Shown here: positions 35,604 through 45,034 of the stretch, piece after piece
Layout of the letters: each line of letters opens with the position of its first letter
Position numbering within the stretch: position 1 is the first letter of the stretch
Assembly (NCBI RefSeq): GCF_003086295.3
Contig: NC_092048.1
Location: 71,094,841-71,158,840, forward strand
DNA from: Arachis hypogaea
Taxonomy: Eukaryota; Streptophyta; Magnoliopsida; Fabales; Fabaceae
Reading direction: 5' to 3'
DNA length: 64,000 nt
Translations under genes and position numbers: made by a program
The notes under the pieces: model-generated
Databases searched by the model: none
Told to the model about the DNA's origin: nothing
Seen by the model: the letters and a program-made list of their open reading frames with translations, nothing else

Positions 35604-35729
35604 TTCAACTCCAGAAAGAGCCTCTGCACGTGTAACATTCAAGCTCAGCCCAAGTACACACCAAGTGGGCCCCGGAAGTGGATTTATGCATCAATTACTT
35701 ACTTCTGTAAACCCTAGTAGCTAGTTTAT

Positions 35730-35737
35730 TATAAATA
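35730..35737 (+). promoter_or_regulatory. TATA box of LTR B
   Basis: TATAAATA followed by GGACTTTTTACTATT. The same box occurs in the 3' LTR at 43995-44002 and in LTR C (15659-15666, minus strand). Transcription is inferred to start about 30 bp downstream, defining R. Confidence 0.75.
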
Positions 35738-36770
35738 GGACTTTTTACTATTGTATTAGACATCTTTGGTCTCAATTTTAATCTATTGTTCATCTTAGGA
35801 GACTATTGATCACGTTTTGGGGGCTGGCCATTTGGCCATGCCTGGACCTTTCACTTATGTGTTTTTAACGGTAGAGTTTCTGCACTCCATAGATTAAGGT
35901 GTGGAGCTCTGCTGTTCCTCATGAATTAATGCAAAATACTACTGTTTTCTATTCAATTCAACTTATTCTGCTTCTAAGATATTCATTCACACTTCAACAT
36001 GAATGTGATGAACGTGACAATCATCATCATTCCCTATGAACGCGTGCCTGACAACCACTTCTGTTCTACCTCAGATTGAATGAGTATCTCTTAGATCTCT
36101 TAATCAGAATCTTCGTGGTGTAAGCTAGATTGATGGCGGCATTCATGAGAATCCGGAAAGTCTAAACCTTGTCTGTGCTATTCCGAGTAGGATTCAGGAA
36201 TTGAATGACTGTGACGAGCTTCAAACTCGCGAGTGCTGGGCGTAGTGACAGACGCAAAAGGAGGGTGAATCCTATTCCAGCATGATCGAGAACCTCAGAT
36301 GATTAGCCATGCTGTGACAGAGCATTTGGACCATTTTCACAAGAGGATGGGATGTAGCCACTAACAACGGTGATGCCCTTACATAAAGCCAGCCATAGAA
36401 AGGAGTAAAACTGATTGGATGAAGACAGCAGGAAAGCAGAGGTTTATAGGGACGAAAGCATCTCCATGCATTTATCTGAAATTCTCACCAAGGATTTACA
36501 TAAGTATTTCTATCCCTATTTTATTATTAATATTCAAAAACTCCATAACCATTCTATATCCGCCTGACTGAGATTTACAAGATGACCATAGCTTGCTTCA
36601 TACCATCAATCTCTGTGGGATCGACCCTTACTCGCGTAAGGTTTATTACTTGGACGACCTAGTGCACTTGCTGGTTAGTTGTGCGAAGTTGTGATAAAAA
36701 GTTGAGATTACAATTGAGCGTACCATGTTGATGGCGCCATTGATGATCACAATTTCGTGCACCAAGTTTT

Positions 36771-36787
36771 TGGCGCCGTTGCCGGGA
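36771..36787 (+). promoter_or_regulatory. Primer-binding site of B (tRNA-Asp)
   Basis: TGGCGCCGTTGCCGGGA, one G short of the 18-nt tRNA-Asp complement, 6 bp after the LTR end. Confidence 0.92.
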
Positions 36788-38443
36788 ATTGTTCGAGTTT
36801 GGACAACTGACGGTTCATCTTGTTGCTCAGATTAGGTAATTTTCTTTTTGTTTTCTTTTCAAAATTTTTTCAAAAATCTTTCAAAAATATATTTTTCTTC
36901 AGAATTTTTAAGAATGAATTCTAGTGTTTCATGAAGCATGTTGAAGCCTAGCTGGCTATGAAGCCATGTCTAATTCTTTTGGATAGGGTATGTCAGGCGT
37001 GTCATGTCTGAGTTACATACTAAAGCTTGGCTGGCTATTAAGCCATGCCTGACCCTTTGATTGGAGCTTTAGACTAAAGAGCATAAGATTCCTGGAATTC
37101 ATATTAAAAATTTTGGAATCCTTATTTTTTTTTTCAAATGATTTTCGAAAAAATTAAAAGAAAATACAAAAAAATTATAAAATCATAAAAATAAAAAAAA
37201 AACATTTCATGTTTCTTGTTTGAGTCTTGAGTCAAGTTGAAAGTTTGGTGTCAATTGCATATTCATCTTGCATTTTTCGAAAAATTCATGCATTCATAGT
37301 GTTCTTCATGATCTTCAAGTTGTTCTTGGTAAGTCTTCTTGTTTGATCTTGATGTTTTCATGTTTTGTGTCTTTTCTTGTTTTTCATATGCATTCTTGCA
37401 TTCATAGTGTCTATACATGAAAAATTTCTAAGTTTGGTGTCCTGCATGTTTTCTTTGCATTAAAAATTTTTAAAAAATGTGTTCTTCATGTTCATCATGA
37501 TTTTCAAAGTGTTCTTGGTGTTCATCTTGACATTCATAGCATTCTTGCATGCATCCATTTGTTTTGATCTAAAAATTTCCATGCATTGAACATTTTTAGT
37601 GTTTTTATCTCTCATCATAAAAATTCAAAAAAAAAATAAAAAAAAAATATCTTTCCCTTTTTCTCTCTTAAAATTTCGAAAATTAGATTTGACTTTTTCA
37701 AAACTTTTTGAAATTTAGTTGTTTCTTATGAGTCAAATCAAATTTTCAATTTAAAAATCTTAACTTTTTCAAAAATCTTTTTCAAAAATCATATCTTTTT
37801 CATTCTTCTTATTTATTTTCGAAAAATTTTAAATATTTTTCAAAAATCTCTTTTCTTATCTTTATATTCTAATTTTCAAAAATAATATCATCAATTAATG
37901 TTTTGATTCAAAAATTTCAAGTTTGTTACTTGCTTGTTAAGAAAGATTCAAACTTTAAGTTCTAGAATCATATCTTGTGATTTCTTGTGAATCAAGTCAT
38001 TAATTGTGATTTTTAAAATCAAATCTTTTTCAAAACTAATTTCAAACATATCTTTTTCAAAAATTTGATTTTAAAATATCTTTTCTAACTTCTTATCTTC
38101 TTATCTTCTCAAAATTGATTTTCAAAATTTGTTTCAACTAACTAACTAACTTTTTGTTTGTTTCTTATCTTTTTCAAAACTACCTAACTAACTCCCTCTC
38201 TCTCCAATTTTCGAAAATATCTCCCTCTTTTTCAAAATTTCTTTTTAATTAACTAATTATTTTAATTTTTGATTTTAATTTTCGAAAAATTACTAACGTT
38301 TTTCAAAAACTATTTTCGAAAATCACTAACTCTTTTTCAAAAATTATTTTCGAAAATTCTCTTCTTCTACTCACACAGGGGAACCTCTATACTGTGGTAA
38401 AAAGGACCCCTATTATTATTATTTTTCTGTCCCTCTTTTTCAT
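36788..38443 (+). other. AT-rich leader of B
   Basis: 1.65 kb between primer site and gag ATG. It has about eight TTTTCGAAAA-like palindromes (near 37142, 37276, 37673, 37818, 38209, 38281, 38313, 38349), repeated TTTTTCAAAAATC phrases, and AGTTTGGTGTC at about 37243 and 37430. No ORF of note is present. Such a long leader leaves room for packaging signals, which is inference. Confidence 0.65.
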
Positions 38444-40777
38444 ATGAGCAGGAGCAAGGACAAGAACATTCTTGTTGAAGCAGATCCAGAACCTGAAAGG
38501 ACTCTAAAGAGGAAACTAAAAGAAGCTAAATTACAACAATCCAGCAAGCACCTTTTAGACATTTTCGAACAGGAAGAGAAGATGGCAGCCGAAAATAATA
38601 ATAATGCAAGGAGGATGCTTGGTGACTTTACTGCACCTAATTCCAATTTACATGGAAGAAGCATCTCCATTCCTGCCATTGGAGCAAACAATTTTGAGCT
38701 GAAACCTCAATTAGTTTCTCTGATGCAGCAGAACTGCAAGTTTCATGGACTTCCATCTGAAGATTCTTTTCAGTTCTTAACTGAATTCTTGCAGATATGT
38801 GATACTGTTAAGACTAATGGAGTAGATCCTGAAGTCTACAGGCTCATGCTTTTCCCTTTTGCTGTAAGAGACAGAGCTAGAGTATGGTTGGACTCTCAAC
38901 CTAAGGATAGCCTGAACTCTTGGGACAAGCTAGTCAAGGCTTTCTTAGCCAAGTTCTTTCCTCCTCAAAAGCTGAGTAAGCTTAGAGTGGATGTTCAGAC
39001 CTTCAGACAGAAAGAAGGTGAATCCCTCTATGAAGCTTGGGAGAGATACAAAGGACTGACCAAAAAGTGTCCTTCTGACATACTTTCAGAATGGACCATC
39101 CTGGACATATTCTATGATGGTCTGTCTGAATTAGCTAAAATGTCATTAGATACCTCTGCAGGTGGATCCATTCACCTAAAGAAAACGCCTGCAGAAGCTC
39201 AAGAACTTATTGACATGGTTGCTAATAACCAGTTCATGTACACTTCTGAGAGGAATCCTGTGAGCAATGGGACGTCTATGAAGAAGGGAGTTCTTGAAAT
39301 TGATACTCTGAATGCTATATTGGCTCAGAATAAAATATTGACTCAACAAGTCAATATGATTTCTCAGAGTCTGAATGGAATGCAAGCTGCATCCAACAGT
39401 ACTCAAGAGGCATCTTTTGAAGAAGAAGCTTATGATCCTGAAAAACCTGCAATAGCAGAGATAAATTATATGGGTGAACCTTATGGAAACACATATAATC
39501 CATCATGGAGAAATCACCCAAATCTCTCATGGAAGGATCAACAAAAGCCTCAACAAGGCTTTAATAATGGTGGAAGAAATAGGTTTAACAATAGTAAACC
39601 TTTTCCATCATCCACTCAGCAACAGACAGAAAACTCTGGACAAAATACCTCTAATTTAGCAAACTTAGTCTCTGATCTTTCCAAGGCCACTGTAAGTTTC
39701 ATGAATGAAACAAGGTCTTCCATTGGAAATTTGGAAGCACAAGTGGGCCAGCTGAGTAAAATGATCACTGATATCCCTCTTAGTACTCTCCCAAGCAATA
39801 CAGAAGAAAATCCAAAAGGAGAGTGCAAGGCCATTGACATAACCACCATGGCCGAACCTATAAGGGAGGTTGAGGACGTGAATCCCAATGAGGAAGACCT
39901 CCTGGGACGTCCAGTGATCAATAAGGGGTTTCCCTCTGAGGAACCAAAGGAATCTGAGACTCATCTAAAGACCATAGAGATTCCGTTGAACCTCCTTATG
40001 CCATTCATGAGCTCTGATGAGTATTCCTCTTCTGAAGAGAATGAGGATGTTACTGAAGAGCAAGATGCCAAGTACCTTGGTGCAATCATGAAGCTGAATG
40101 CCAAACTATTTGGTATTGAGACTTGGAAAGATGAACCTCCCTTGTTCACTAATGAACTGAGTGATCTGGATCAACTAACATTGCCTCAGAAGAAACAGGA
40201 TCCTGGAAAGTTCGTAATACCTTGTACCATAGGCAACATGATCTTTGAGAAGGCTCTGTGTGACCTTGGTTTAGGGATAAACCTCATGCCCCTCTCTGTA
40301 ATAGAGAAACTGGGAATCTATGGGGAACAAGCTGCTAAAATCTCATTAGAGATGGCAGACAATTCAAGAAAATAGGCTTATGGACAAGTAGAGGACGTGT
40401 TAGTAAAGGTTGAAGGCCTTTACATCCCTGCTGATTTCATAGTCCTTGATACTGGGAAGGATGAGGATGAATCCATCATCCTTGTAAGACCTTTCCTAGC
40501 CACACCAAGAGCTGTGATTGATGTTGACAGAGGTGAATTAGTCCTTCAATTGAATGAGGACCCCCTTGTGTTTACAACTCAAGGTTACCCTTCTGTAAAC
40601 ATGGAGAGGAAGCATAAAAAGCTTCTCTCAAAACAGAGTCAACCATAGCCCCCACAGTCAAACTCTAAGTTTGGTGTTGGGAGGCCACAACCAAACTCTA
40701 AGTTTGGTGTTGAACTCCCATATCCAAACTCTAAGTTTGGTGTTGGGGAGTCTCAACAATGCTCTGAACATCTGTGA
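38444..40777 (+). pseudogene. gag-protease of B, one frame with two internal stops
   Basis: Open for 643 codons, then a TAG at 40373-40375 where C has CAG and a TAG at 40646-40648 where C has GAG. It ends at 40775-40777, all in one frame. Residues 1-60 are charged. The capsid domain spans about 85-265 (FPFAVRDRARVWLDSQPKDS, FLAKFFPPQKLSKLRVDVQ, ESLYEAWERYK). An Asn/Ser/Gln-rich linker is at 360-440 with no CCHC knuckle. The retropepsin-like part begins about residue 575, with [13 protein letters not shown] (Asp about 607) and then LVRPFLATPRAVIDVDRG. Relatives have Ala or Ser after Asp-Leu-Gly; here it is Leu. It would form particles but needs pol from elsewhere. Confidence 0.92.
40666..40745 (+). 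repeat. Triple repeat at the end of gag-protease
   Basis: Three copies of CCAAACTCTAAGTTTGGTGT spaced about 30-33 bp, encoding NSKFGVG three times. C has the same three copies at 19530-19625 and E keeps one. Each unit contains a CCAAACT..AGTTTGG inverted repeat and the AAGTTTGGTGTT motif that also abuts the 3' LTR. Confidence 0.85.
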
Positions 40778-40796
40778 GGCTCCATGAGAGCCCACT

Positions 40797-40843
40797 GTCA
40801 AGCTATTGACATTAAAGAAGCGCTTGTTGGGAGGCAACCCAAT
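40797..40843 (+). other. Post-gag hairpin box of B
   Basis: GTCAA-GCTA-TTGAC can fold. ATTAAAGAAGCGC follows, then GTTGGG-AGGCAA-CCCAAT at 40826-40843. The box comes 20 bp after the last gag-protease stop. Compare D (after the integrase stop), C, E, F, G and A. Confidence 0.75.
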
Positions 40844-40980
40844 TTTTATTTATCTAATTCTATTTTTCTTGTTCATTCATGTTTTATTAGGTTCATGATA
40901 ATGTGGAGTCACAAAATAAATATAAAAATTGAAAACGGAATCAAAAATAGCAGAAGAAAAATTACACCCTGGAGGAAGAC

Positions 40981-41225
40981 CTTACTGGCGATTAAACGCC
41001 AGTAAGAAGCATCTGGCTGGCGTTCAACGCCAGAACAGAGCATGGTTTTGGCGCTGAACGCCCCAAATGGGTAGCATCTGGGCGTTTGAATGCCAGAATT
41101 GCACCCTGGAGAAGAGCTGGCGCTGAACGCCCAGAACAAGCATGGTTCTGGCGTTCAATGCCAGAAATGGGCAACAAATGGGCGTTCAACGCCCAGAACA
41201 AGCACCAATCTAGCGTTGAACGTGC
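40981..41225 (+). repeat. 31-bp-spaced palindrome array of B
   Basis: Eight units with GGCG-type cores at 40987, 41019, 41050, 41081, 41119, 41150, 41181 and 41212. Steps are 32, 31, 31, 38, 31, 31 and 31 bp. The single longer step is in nearly the same position as the 37-bp step of C. The last unit is decayed. Linkers carry AGAACAAGCATGGTT-like phrases. Confidence 0.92.
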
Positions 41226-41280
41226 AGAGTTGTGTGCGAGGGCATTTTGCATGCCTAATTTGGTGCAAGGTTGTAAATCC

Positions 41281-41343
41281 TTGAACACCTCAGGATCTGT
41301 GGACCCCACAAGATCACCTCAGGATCTGTGGACCCCACAGGAT
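41281..41343 (+). repeat. 27-bp tandem duplication specific to B
   Basis: The phrase ACCTCAGGATCTGTGGACCC plus CACAAGAT occurs twice in a row, while C and E have one copy (near 19000-19025 and 29070-29100, reverse strand). It lies between the palindrome array and the internal TATA box. Confidence 0.75.
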
Positions 41344-41582
41344 CCCCACCTACCTCCACTCACTTCTTCTCACCCCTCTTTTATACAATCCCATAAACAC
41401 TCTTCCCCAAAACTCTTCACCAATCACCTCAATCTCTCTTCCCTATCACCACTTCACCACTCACATCCATCCACTCTTCCCCATAAACCTACCTCATAAA
41501 CACCACCTACCTTCAAAATTCAAAATCAATTTCCCACCCAAACCCACCCTATATGGCCGAAACCTTACCCCCCTTCCTTCCC

Positions 41583-41590
41583 TATATATA
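41583..41590 (+). promoter_or_regulatory. Internal TATA box upstream of third ORF of B
   Basis: TATATATA in CCCTATATATAGCCC, 190-197 bp before the ATG at 41780. A CT-rich leader follows (CTCTCTTCCCCTTCTTGG, then CTCCATTTCTTCTTC). Position and context are shared with C, E and D. Confidence 0.65.
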
Positions 41591-41779
41591 GCCCTCCATT
41601 CCTCCTCATTTTCACACAATACAACCCTCTCTTCCCCTTCTTGGCCGAAACACATCTCTCTCCCTCTCCTCCATTTCTTCTTCTTTTTCATCTCTTCTTT
41701 CTTCTCTTGCTCGAGGGCGAGCAATATTTTATGTTTGGTGTGGTAAAAGCATAAGCTTTTTGTTTTTCCATTACCATTG

Positions 41780-42250
41780 ATGGCACCTAAGACCGGAGAA
41801 TCCTCTAGAAAAGGGAAAGAGAAGACAAAAGCTTCCACCTCCGAGTCATGGGAGATGGAAAGATTCATCTCCAAAACCTGAGGAGCTTTCATAGAAGGAG
41901 ACATTCCCATTGAGGAAGAGAAGCCCATCACTGAGAAAAGGATGGAGCAAGCAAGAGAGCCCATTCATGGAGCTCAAGAGGCGCATGAAGCTCATCACCA
42001 TGAGATCCCAGAAATACCTCAAATGCATTTTCCTCCACAAAACTATTGGGAGCAAATCAACACCTCCCTAGGAGAATTAAGTTCCAACATGGGACAATTA
42101 AGGGTGGAACATCAAGAGCACTCCATCATCCTTCATGAAATTAGAGAAGATAAAAAAGCAATGAGAGAGGAGCAACAAAGACAAGGAAGAGACATAAAAG
42201 AGCTCAAGGACATCATTGGTTCCTCAAGAAGGAAACGCCACCATCACTAA
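41780..42250 (+). pseudogene. Third ORF of B with central deletion
   Basis: 157 codons in frame, including a TGA at 41879-41881. The first 33 residues (MAPKTGESSRKGKEKTKAST, then WEMERFISK) join directly to GAFIEGDIPIEEEKPITEKR. About 225 codons present in C are gone, removing the whole VQEFYANAW..TVDRAIMIHS domain. The coiled-coil-like tail (LSSNMGQLRVEHQEHS..REEQQRQGRD) and the RRKRHHH end remain. The frame is kept, but a stop sits at the junction. B may have moved with help for this protein or without needing it. Confidence 0.85.
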
Positions 42251-43395
42251 GGTGGACTCATTCCATGTTCTTATTTTCTGTTTTTCGTTTTCTATATGTT
42301 AAGTGCTTATCCATGTTTGTGTCTTCATTACATGATCATTAGTATTTAGTAACTTTGTCTTAAAGTTATGAATGTCCTACGAATCCATCACCTCTCTTAA
42401 ATGAAAACTGTTTTGATTCAAAAGAACAAGAAGTACATGAGTTTTGAATTTATCCTTGAACTTAGTTTAATTATATTGATGTGGTGACAATGCTTCTTGT
42501 TTTCTGAATGAATGCTTGAACAGTGCATATGTCTTTTGAAGTTGTTGTTTAAGAATGTTAAATATGTTGGCTCTTGAAAGAATGATGACAAGGAGACATG
42601 TTATTTGATAATCTGAAAAATCATAAAAATGATTCTTGAAGCAAGAAAAAGCAGCAAAGAACAAAGCTTGCAGAAAAAAAAAAGGGCGAAAAAAAATTAA
42701 AAAAAAAAGAGAAAAAGCAAGCAGAAAAAGCCAAAAGCTCTTAAAACCAAGAGGCAAGAGCAAAAAGCCAGTAACCCTTAAAACCAAAAGGCAAGGGTAA
42801 TAAAAAGGATCCCAAGGCTTTGAGCATCAGTGGATAGGAGGGCCTAAAGGAATAAAATCCTGGCCTAAGCGGCTAAACCAACCTGTCCCTAACCATGTGC
42901 TTGTGGCGTGAAGGTGTCAAGTGAAAACTTGAGACTGAGCGGTTAAAGTCAAGGTCCAAAGCAAAAAAAAGAGTGTGCTTAAGAACCCTGGACACCTCTA
43001 ATTGGGGACTTTAGCAAAGCTGAGTCACAATCTGAAAATGTTCACCCAATTATGTGTCTGTGGCATTTATGTATCCGGTGGTAATACTGGAAAACAAAGT
43101 GCTTAGGGCCACGGCCAAGACTCATAAAATAGCTGTGTTCAAGAATCATCATACTGAACTAGGAGAATCAATAACACTATCTGAACTCTGAGTTCCTATA
43201 GATGCCAATCATTCTGAACCTCAATGGATAAAGTGAGATGCCAAAACTATTCAAGAGGTAAAAAGCTATAAGTCCCACTCATTTAATTGGAGCTATGTTT
43301 CATTGATAGTTTGGAATTTATAGTATATTCTCTTCTTTTTATCCTATTTGATTTTCAGTTGCTTAGGGACAAGCAACAATTTAAGTTTGGTGTTA
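42251..43395 (+). other. 3' untranslated region of B
   Basis: No gene. It has an A-rich run at 42650-42740 (AAGCAAGCAGAAAAAGCC), the GTGCTTAGGGCCACGGCC phrase (43100), and at the LTR edge CAATTTAAGTTTGGTGTTA where a polypurine tract is expected. That sequence is only weakly purine-rich. Confidence 0.6.
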
Positions 43396-45029
43396 TGATG
43401 AGCGGATAATTTATACGCTTTTTGGCATTGTTTTTAGTATGTTTTTAGTAGAATCTAGTTACTTTTAGGGATGTTTTCATTAGTTTTTATGTTAAATTCA
43501 CATTTCTGGAATTTAGTATGAGTTTGTGTGTTTTTTTGTGATTTCAAGTATTTTCTGGCTGAAATTGAGGGACTTGAGCAAAAATCAGATTCAGAGGTTG
43601 AAGAAGGACTGCTGATGCTGTTGGATTCTGACCTCCCTGCACTTAAAGTGGATTTTCTGGAGCTACAGAACTCAAAATGGCGCGCTTCCAATTGCGTTGG
43701 AAAGTAGACATCTAGGGCTTTCCAGCAATTATAATAGTCCATACTTTGAACAAGTTTAGATGACGTAAAAGGGCGTTGAACGCCAGTTCTACGCTGCTGT
43801 CTGGAGTTAAACGCCAGAAACAAGTCACAAACCAGAGTTGAACGCCAGAAATACGTTACAACCTGGCGTTCAACTCTAGAAAGAGCCTCTGCATGTGTAA
43901 CATTCAAGCTCAGCCCAAGCACACACCAAGTGGGCCCCGGAAGTGGATTTATGCATCAATTACTTACTTCTGTAAACCCTAGTAGCTAGTTTATTATAAA
44001 TAGGACTTTTTACTATTGTATTAGACATCTTTGGTCTCAGTTTTAATCTATTGTTCATCTTAGGAGACTATTGATCACGTTTTGGGGGCTGGCCATTCGG
44101 CCATGCATGGACCTTTCACTTATGTGTTTTTAACGGTAGAGTTTCTGCACTCCATAGATTAAGGTGTGGAGCTCTGCTGTTCCTCATGAATTAATGCAAA
44201 GTACTACTGTTTTCTATTCAATTCAACTTATTCCGCTTCTAAGATATTCATTCGCACTTCAACATGAATGTGATGAATGTGACAATCATCATCATTCCCT
44301 ATGAACGCGTTCCTGACAACCACTTCCGTTCTGCCTCAGATTGAATGAGTATCTCTTAGATCTCTTAATCAGAATCTTCGTGGTGTAAGCTAGATTGATG
44401 GCGGCATTCATGAGAATCCGGAAAGTCTAAACCTTATCTGTGGTATTCCGAGTAGGATTCAGGGATTGAATGACTGTGACGAGCTTCAAACTCGCGAGTG
44501 CTGGGCGTAGTGACAGACGCAAAAGGAGGGTGAATCCTATTCCAGCATGATCGAGAACCTCAGATGATTAGCCGTGCTGTGACAGAGCATTTGGACCATT
44601 TTCACAAGAGGATGGGATGTAGCCATTGACAACGGTGATGCCCTTACATAAAGCCAGCCATAGAAAGGAGTAAAACTGATTAGATGAAGACAGCAGGAAA
44701 GCAGAGGTTTAGAGGGACGAAAGCATCTCCATGCATTTATCTGAAATTCTCACCAAGGATTTACATAAGTATTTCTATCCCTATTTTATTATTAATATTC
44801 GAAAACTCCATAACCATTCTATATCTGCCTGACTGAGATTTACAAGATGACCATAGCTTGCTTCATACCAACAATCTCCGTGGGATCGACCCTTACTCGC
44901 GTAAGGTTTATTACTTGGACGACCCAGTGCACTTGCTGGTTAGTTGTGCGAAGTTGTGATAAAAAGTTGAGATTACAATTGAGCGTACCATGTTGATGGC
45001 GCTATTGATGATCACAATTTCGTGCATCA
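43396..45029 (+). repeat. 3' LTR of B
   Basis: 1634 bp, TGATGAGCGG to GTGCATCA, followed by the ATTAT duplication. TATA box at 43995-44002. Differences from the 5' LTR are mostly C/T and A/G. Confidence 0.95.
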
Positions 45030-45034
45030 ATTAT

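Larger units (their letters stand above)
35131..36764 (+). repeat. 5' LTR of B
   Basis: Starts TGATGAGCGG, ends GTGCACCA. U3 carries four palindromes with cores beginning at 35507, 35538, 35569 and 35600, exactly 31 bp apart. A GTGGGCCCC box follows (about 35665), then the TATA box at 35730-35737. The U5 hairpin CCTTAC-TCGC-GTAAGG is at 36626-36641 after GTGGGATCGAC. Confidence 0.95.
35131..45029 (+). mobile_element. Element B: best-preserved non-autonomous gag-only LTR retrotransposon
   Basis: 9,899 bp on the plus strand in F's LTR, with duplication ATTAT at 35126-35130 and 45030-45034. LTRs are 35131-36764 and 43396-45029, both 1634 bp, differing at about 50 positions (3 percent by hand), mostly transitions. 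Contents: primer site, leader, gag-protease, triple NSKFGVG repeat, hairpin, 31-bp array, internal TATA box, third ORF with a large deletion, 3' LTR. RT, RNase H and integrase are absent at the same joint as in C and E. It belongs to the same LTR family as C. Confidence 0.96.
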
